Part shown: piece by piece, positions 6,014 to 7,817 of the stretch
How positions within the stretch are numbered: the stretch's first letter is position 1
Layout: each line of letters starts with the position of its first letter
Source of the DNA: DASVTR01 sp033855775
GTDB taxonomy: Bacteria; Acidobacteriota; Blastocatellia; Pyrinomonadales; Pyrinomonadaceae
NCBI GenBank assembly: GCA_033855775.1
Contig: JAWVFT010000125.1
Span: 1 to 7,817 of the forward strand
Reading direction: 5' to 3'
DNA: 7,817 bases
Position numbers and translations under genes: made by a program
Notes under the pieces: generated by a model
Told to the model about the DNA's origin: nothing
Seen by the model: the letters and a program-made list of their open reading frames with translations, nothing else
The model's database searches: none

Positions 6014-6042
6014 TTGCCAGTCAGAACCGGACTTAAGATAAC
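6014..6042 (+). promoter_or_regulatory. Weak candidate promoter for the TonB-dependent receptor gene
   Basis: TTGCCA at 6014-6019 and GATAAC at 6037-6042 are 17 bp apart, matching 5/6 and 4/6 consensus positions. Transcription from about 6049 would give a leader of roughly 200 nt holding the hairpins at 6084-6226. Matches of this quality are common in AT-rich DNA. Confidence 0.25.
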
Positions 6043-6083
6043 AGAGTCTTGCCTTAATAAATCGTCTTTTCTTTACTTGCTAT

Positions 6084-6121
6084 CGCAATCATTGCGCCCG
6101 ATTCTTTATGAGGAGCGCAAT
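6084..6121. repeat. Triple CGCAAT site: palindrome plus third copy
   Basis: CGCAAT-C-ATTGCG at 6084-6096 is a 13-bp palindrome. The second arm can pair instead, as ATTGCGC (6091-6097) with GCGCAAT (6115-6121) across a 17-nt loop. The three copies of CGCAAT (two direct, one inverted) suggest either a dyad-plus-half-site operator or two alternative leader hairpins for the receptor gene. Confidence 0.4.
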
Positions 6122-6140
6122 CGAAGCTTGAAAGACTTCT

Positions 6141-6226
6141 ACGAACGCCGGAAGGGGTTCGTGTTTGCGCATCATTTCGCCGGGTTGACCATCAAACACC
6201 ATTCGTGCCGTCGGACGAGAGGACGG
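6141..6226 (+). promoter_or_regulatory. Possible structured leader before the receptor gene
   Basis: Two hairpins are visible. ACGAAC (6141-6146) pairs with GTTCGT (6157-6162) over a 10-nt loop, and CCGTC (6208-6212) pairs with GACGG (6222-6226) over nine bases. The second stem ends nine bases before the GGAG ribosome binding site at 6235-6238. No known riboswitch class is recognised. A role in translation control is only an inference. Confidence 0.25.
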
Positions 6227-6247
6227 AAGCGCTTGGAGATTCAAACC

Positions 6248-7817
6248 ATGAAAAAGAAGCTAGGTCTTTACGCCGTGCTGGTTCTGCTGGGAGTTGGCTT
6301 GCTGAACGGTGTTCAAGCCCAGACGAACACTGTTGGCAGTATCAGCGGCTCCGTGCGCGACCCGCAAGGCGCCGCTATTCCCAAAGCCGAGGTCGTTATC
6401 CTGGAGGAGACGACAGGGCAAACGCGCACCGTCAGAACCAACGACGACGGCAACTACTCGGCTCAGAGTCTTCCAGTGGGAAGCTATAGCGTGAGCGTCG
6501 CGCCGCAGGGATTCAAGAAGACAATCGCCACCGGGGTGGAGGTGCACGTCAGCGACCGTGTGATTGTAGACCTCAATCTCGAAGTCGGGCAGGTTAGTGA
6601 GACGGTGACGGTCAGCAACGCGGCGCAACTCGTCGAGACGGAGAGCGGCAGGGTGAGCAGCCTCGTCTCCGAGAAGCAAGTGACCGAGCTTCCCCTGAAC
6701 GGGCGCAATTACGCCGCGCTGGTGACGCTGGTGCCGGGGCTGTCGGCCCCGAACGAGGGCGGAGCCTTTGGCACACGCGGCACGGGCCTAGACTCTCACG
6801 TTGACGTGTCGGTCAATGGCAACCAATCGAACGCGAACATGTGGACGGTTGATGGCGTCAACAACATGGACGTAGGCTCGAACGCCACGCTACTTGTCTT
6901 CCCGTCAATCGACGCCATCGCCGAGTTTCGCGTCGAGCGCAATAGCTTCAGCGCGGAGTACGGCCAAGCGCAGGGCGCCGTTATTAACCTCGTTACCAAG
7001 GGCGGCAGCAACGATTTTCACGGCAACCTCTTTGAATTCCTGCGTCACGACACGTTGAACGCCAACGACTTTTTCTCCAACCGCGCAGGCATCGACCGCG
7101 CTCCGCTGACTTATCACAACTACGGTGGCAACTTCAACGGCCCGATTATCAAGAACCGGATCTTCTTCTTCTGGTCGGAGGAATGGCGGCGCGAGCGGCG
7201 CGGCACGGGGCCGCTGACGGCTCGCGTCCCCACTGCTCAGGAGAGGATGGGAGACTTTAGCGGGTCAATCCATACCGGCCCTATACCGTGGGATCCGACC
7301 ACCTGCACTTTGGACGCCAACGGCAACCGCATCTTCAGCGCGGCCACCTGTCAACCGTTCCCGGGCAACATCATTCCGCAAAACCGTCGCAGCCCCGCTG
7401 GCCTCGCGCTGCTTGGTATTTACCCGCTTCCCAATAACCCGGCAGACCCGTCTGGCACTAACTGGATATCGACGCCGTTGCAGCCGGTTGACACGCGCCA
7501 AGACCTCATCCGCGGTGACATCTCCATCACCAGCAAGATGAATTTGATGGTGCGCTACATTCACGAGAATTGGACGCACGGTGAGGCCGCCGGCAACTTC
7601 TGGGGCGACACGCCCTTCCCGACGCTTTCCTCCGACTGGGATCAGCCTAGCCGAAGTTTCGCCATCAAACTGACGAACACGCTCTCCTCAACCACCGTGA
7701 ACGACTTCCAGTTCTCGCGCGCGGGCAATGACATCTTCGTCACGACAAATCCGGGTGGCGAGGCTCTCAACGGCCAGATCGCCTCCACGTTCCCGACCGT
7801 CTTCCCGCGCGTCGAGG
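6248..7817 (+). CDS. Oar-like TonB-dependent receptor, N-terminal part (runs off the window)
   Basis: The first 523 codons are visible and open to the window edge; such proteins usually run to about 1000-1200 residues, so half or less is shown. It should be an outer-membrane beta-barrel for uptake or adhesion; its substrate is unknown. A signal peptide covers residues 1-24 (KKK, hydrophobic core, VQA before Q). A carboxypeptidase-regulatory-like beta-sandwich follows at about 29-112 (GSISGSVRDPQGAAIPKAEV, NDDGNYSAQSLPVGSYSVSV). The plug-like domain spans about 140-255, with ELPLNGRNYAALVTLVPGL, the VDGVNNMDV segment and IDAIAEFRVERNSFSAEYG, leading to GGSNDFHGNLFEF and barrel strands such as GPIIKNRIFFFWSEEW. 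GGAG at 6235-6238, nine bases before the ATG, supports the start. Family members are abundant in Acidobacteriota and often tied to carbohydrate use. The neighbouring hydrolase fits this but does not prove it. Confidence 0.93.
   Translation, partial: MKKKLGLYAVLVLLGVGLLNGVQAQTNTVGSISGSVRDPQGAAIPKAEVVILEETTGQTRTVRTNDDGNYSAQSLPVGSYSVSVAPQGFKKTIATGVEVHVSDRVIVDLNLEVGQVSETVTVSNAAQLVETESGRVSSLVSEKQVTELPLNGRNYAALVTLVPGLSAPNEGGAFGTRGTGLDSHVDVSVNGNQSNANMWTVDGVNNMDVGSNATLLVFPSIDAIAEFRVERNSFSAEYGQAQGAVINLVTKGGSNDFHGNLFEFLRHDTLNANDFFSNRAGIDRAPLTYHNYGGNFNGPIIKNRIFFFWSEEWRRERRGTGPLTARVPTAQERMGDFSGSIHTGPIPWDPTTCTLDANGNRIFSAATCQPFPGNIIPQNRRSPAGLALLGIYPLPNNPADPSGTNWISTPLQPVDTRQDLIRGDISITSKMNLMVRYIHENWTHGEAAGNFWGDTPFPTLSSDWDQPSRSFAIKLTNTLSSTTVNDFQFSRAGNDIFVTTNPGGEALNGQIASTFPTVFPRVE

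Larger units (their letters stand above)
5587..6247. other. 661-bp divergent intergenic region rich in inverted repeats
   Basis: No gene was recognised between the divergent regulator-like and receptor genes. The region contains a candidate minus-strand promoter (5729-5758), an operator-like inverted repeat (5643-5657), a cluster of overlapping hairpins (5810-5843), a short palindrome TTACT-GAT-AGTAA (5890-5902), an AT-rich tract around 5880-5950, a weak plus-strand promoter (6014-6042) and several hairpins just before the receptor start (6084-6226). It is long enough for an undetected small RNA or a structured leader. Confidence 0.6.

Noticed and set aside
6205..6489. 94-residue plus-strand open frame overlapping the receptor start
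   Set aside because: It is out of frame with the receptor's signal peptide and regulatory-like domain, which are clearly coding.
7265..7579. 104-residue minus-strand open frame inside the receptor gene
   Set aside because: Antisense shadow of a conserved receptor frame.
1..7817. tRNA, rRNA, transposase, toxin-antitoxin or defence genes
   Set aside because: Reading both strands I saw no cloverleaf, rRNA signature, transposase motif or defence-protein motif. The excisionase-like protein alone does not establish a mobile element.

Overview
The window looks like ordinary chromosomal DNA from an Acidobacteriota bacterium, most likely of the Blastocatellia type. This rests on family recognition by eye, not on a search. 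Two hallmarks point there: an Oar-like TonB-dependent receptor with an N-terminal carboxypeptidase-regulatory-like repeat and the motif ELPLNGRNYAALVTLVPGL, and a membrane-anchored winged-helix protein of a kind that is heavily expanded in that phylum. The main genes are GC-rich, while the first ~700 bases and the 5.6-6.2 kb intergenic region are visibly AT-richer.

Layout. Bases 1-377 hold the 3' end of an unrecognised gene with a proline-rich tail, overlapping a small gene for an excisionase/MerR-like helix-turn-helix protein. Bases 378-856 have no confident gene but carry two sets of direct repeats and an unexplained open frame that continues past the helix-turn-helix stop codon. A small exported protein of unknown function follows (857-1498), with a good ribosome binding site, a plausible promoter and a 16-bp tandem duplication over its stop codon. 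Next is a complete secreted family 3 glycoside hydrolase (1748-4129). It converges on a minus-strand gene for a membrane-bound winged-helix regulator-like protein (4195-5586), and the two are separated by a hairpin that probably ends transcription both ways. A 661-bp divergent intergenic region with many inverted repeats leads to the Oar-like TonB-dependent receptor (6248 to the window edge, 523 codons visible).

How the genes may work together (inference). The hydrolase would release sugar from beta-glucans or xyloglucan-like oligosaccharides outside the cytoplasm. The receptor would be an outer-membrane channel or binding protein. The winged-helix protein has a cytoplasmic DNA-binding domain, one membrane helix and a large extracytoplasmic domain, so it could sense an envelope signal and control the receptor or the hydrolase. 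Gene order is the only support for this link.

I found no phage, CRISPR, toxin-antitoxin or defence system, and no clear new multi-gene system. The items most worth checking are the repeat-rich AT-rich flank at 378-700, the extracytoplasmic domain of the winged-helix protein, and the overlapping alternative hairpins between the divergent genes.
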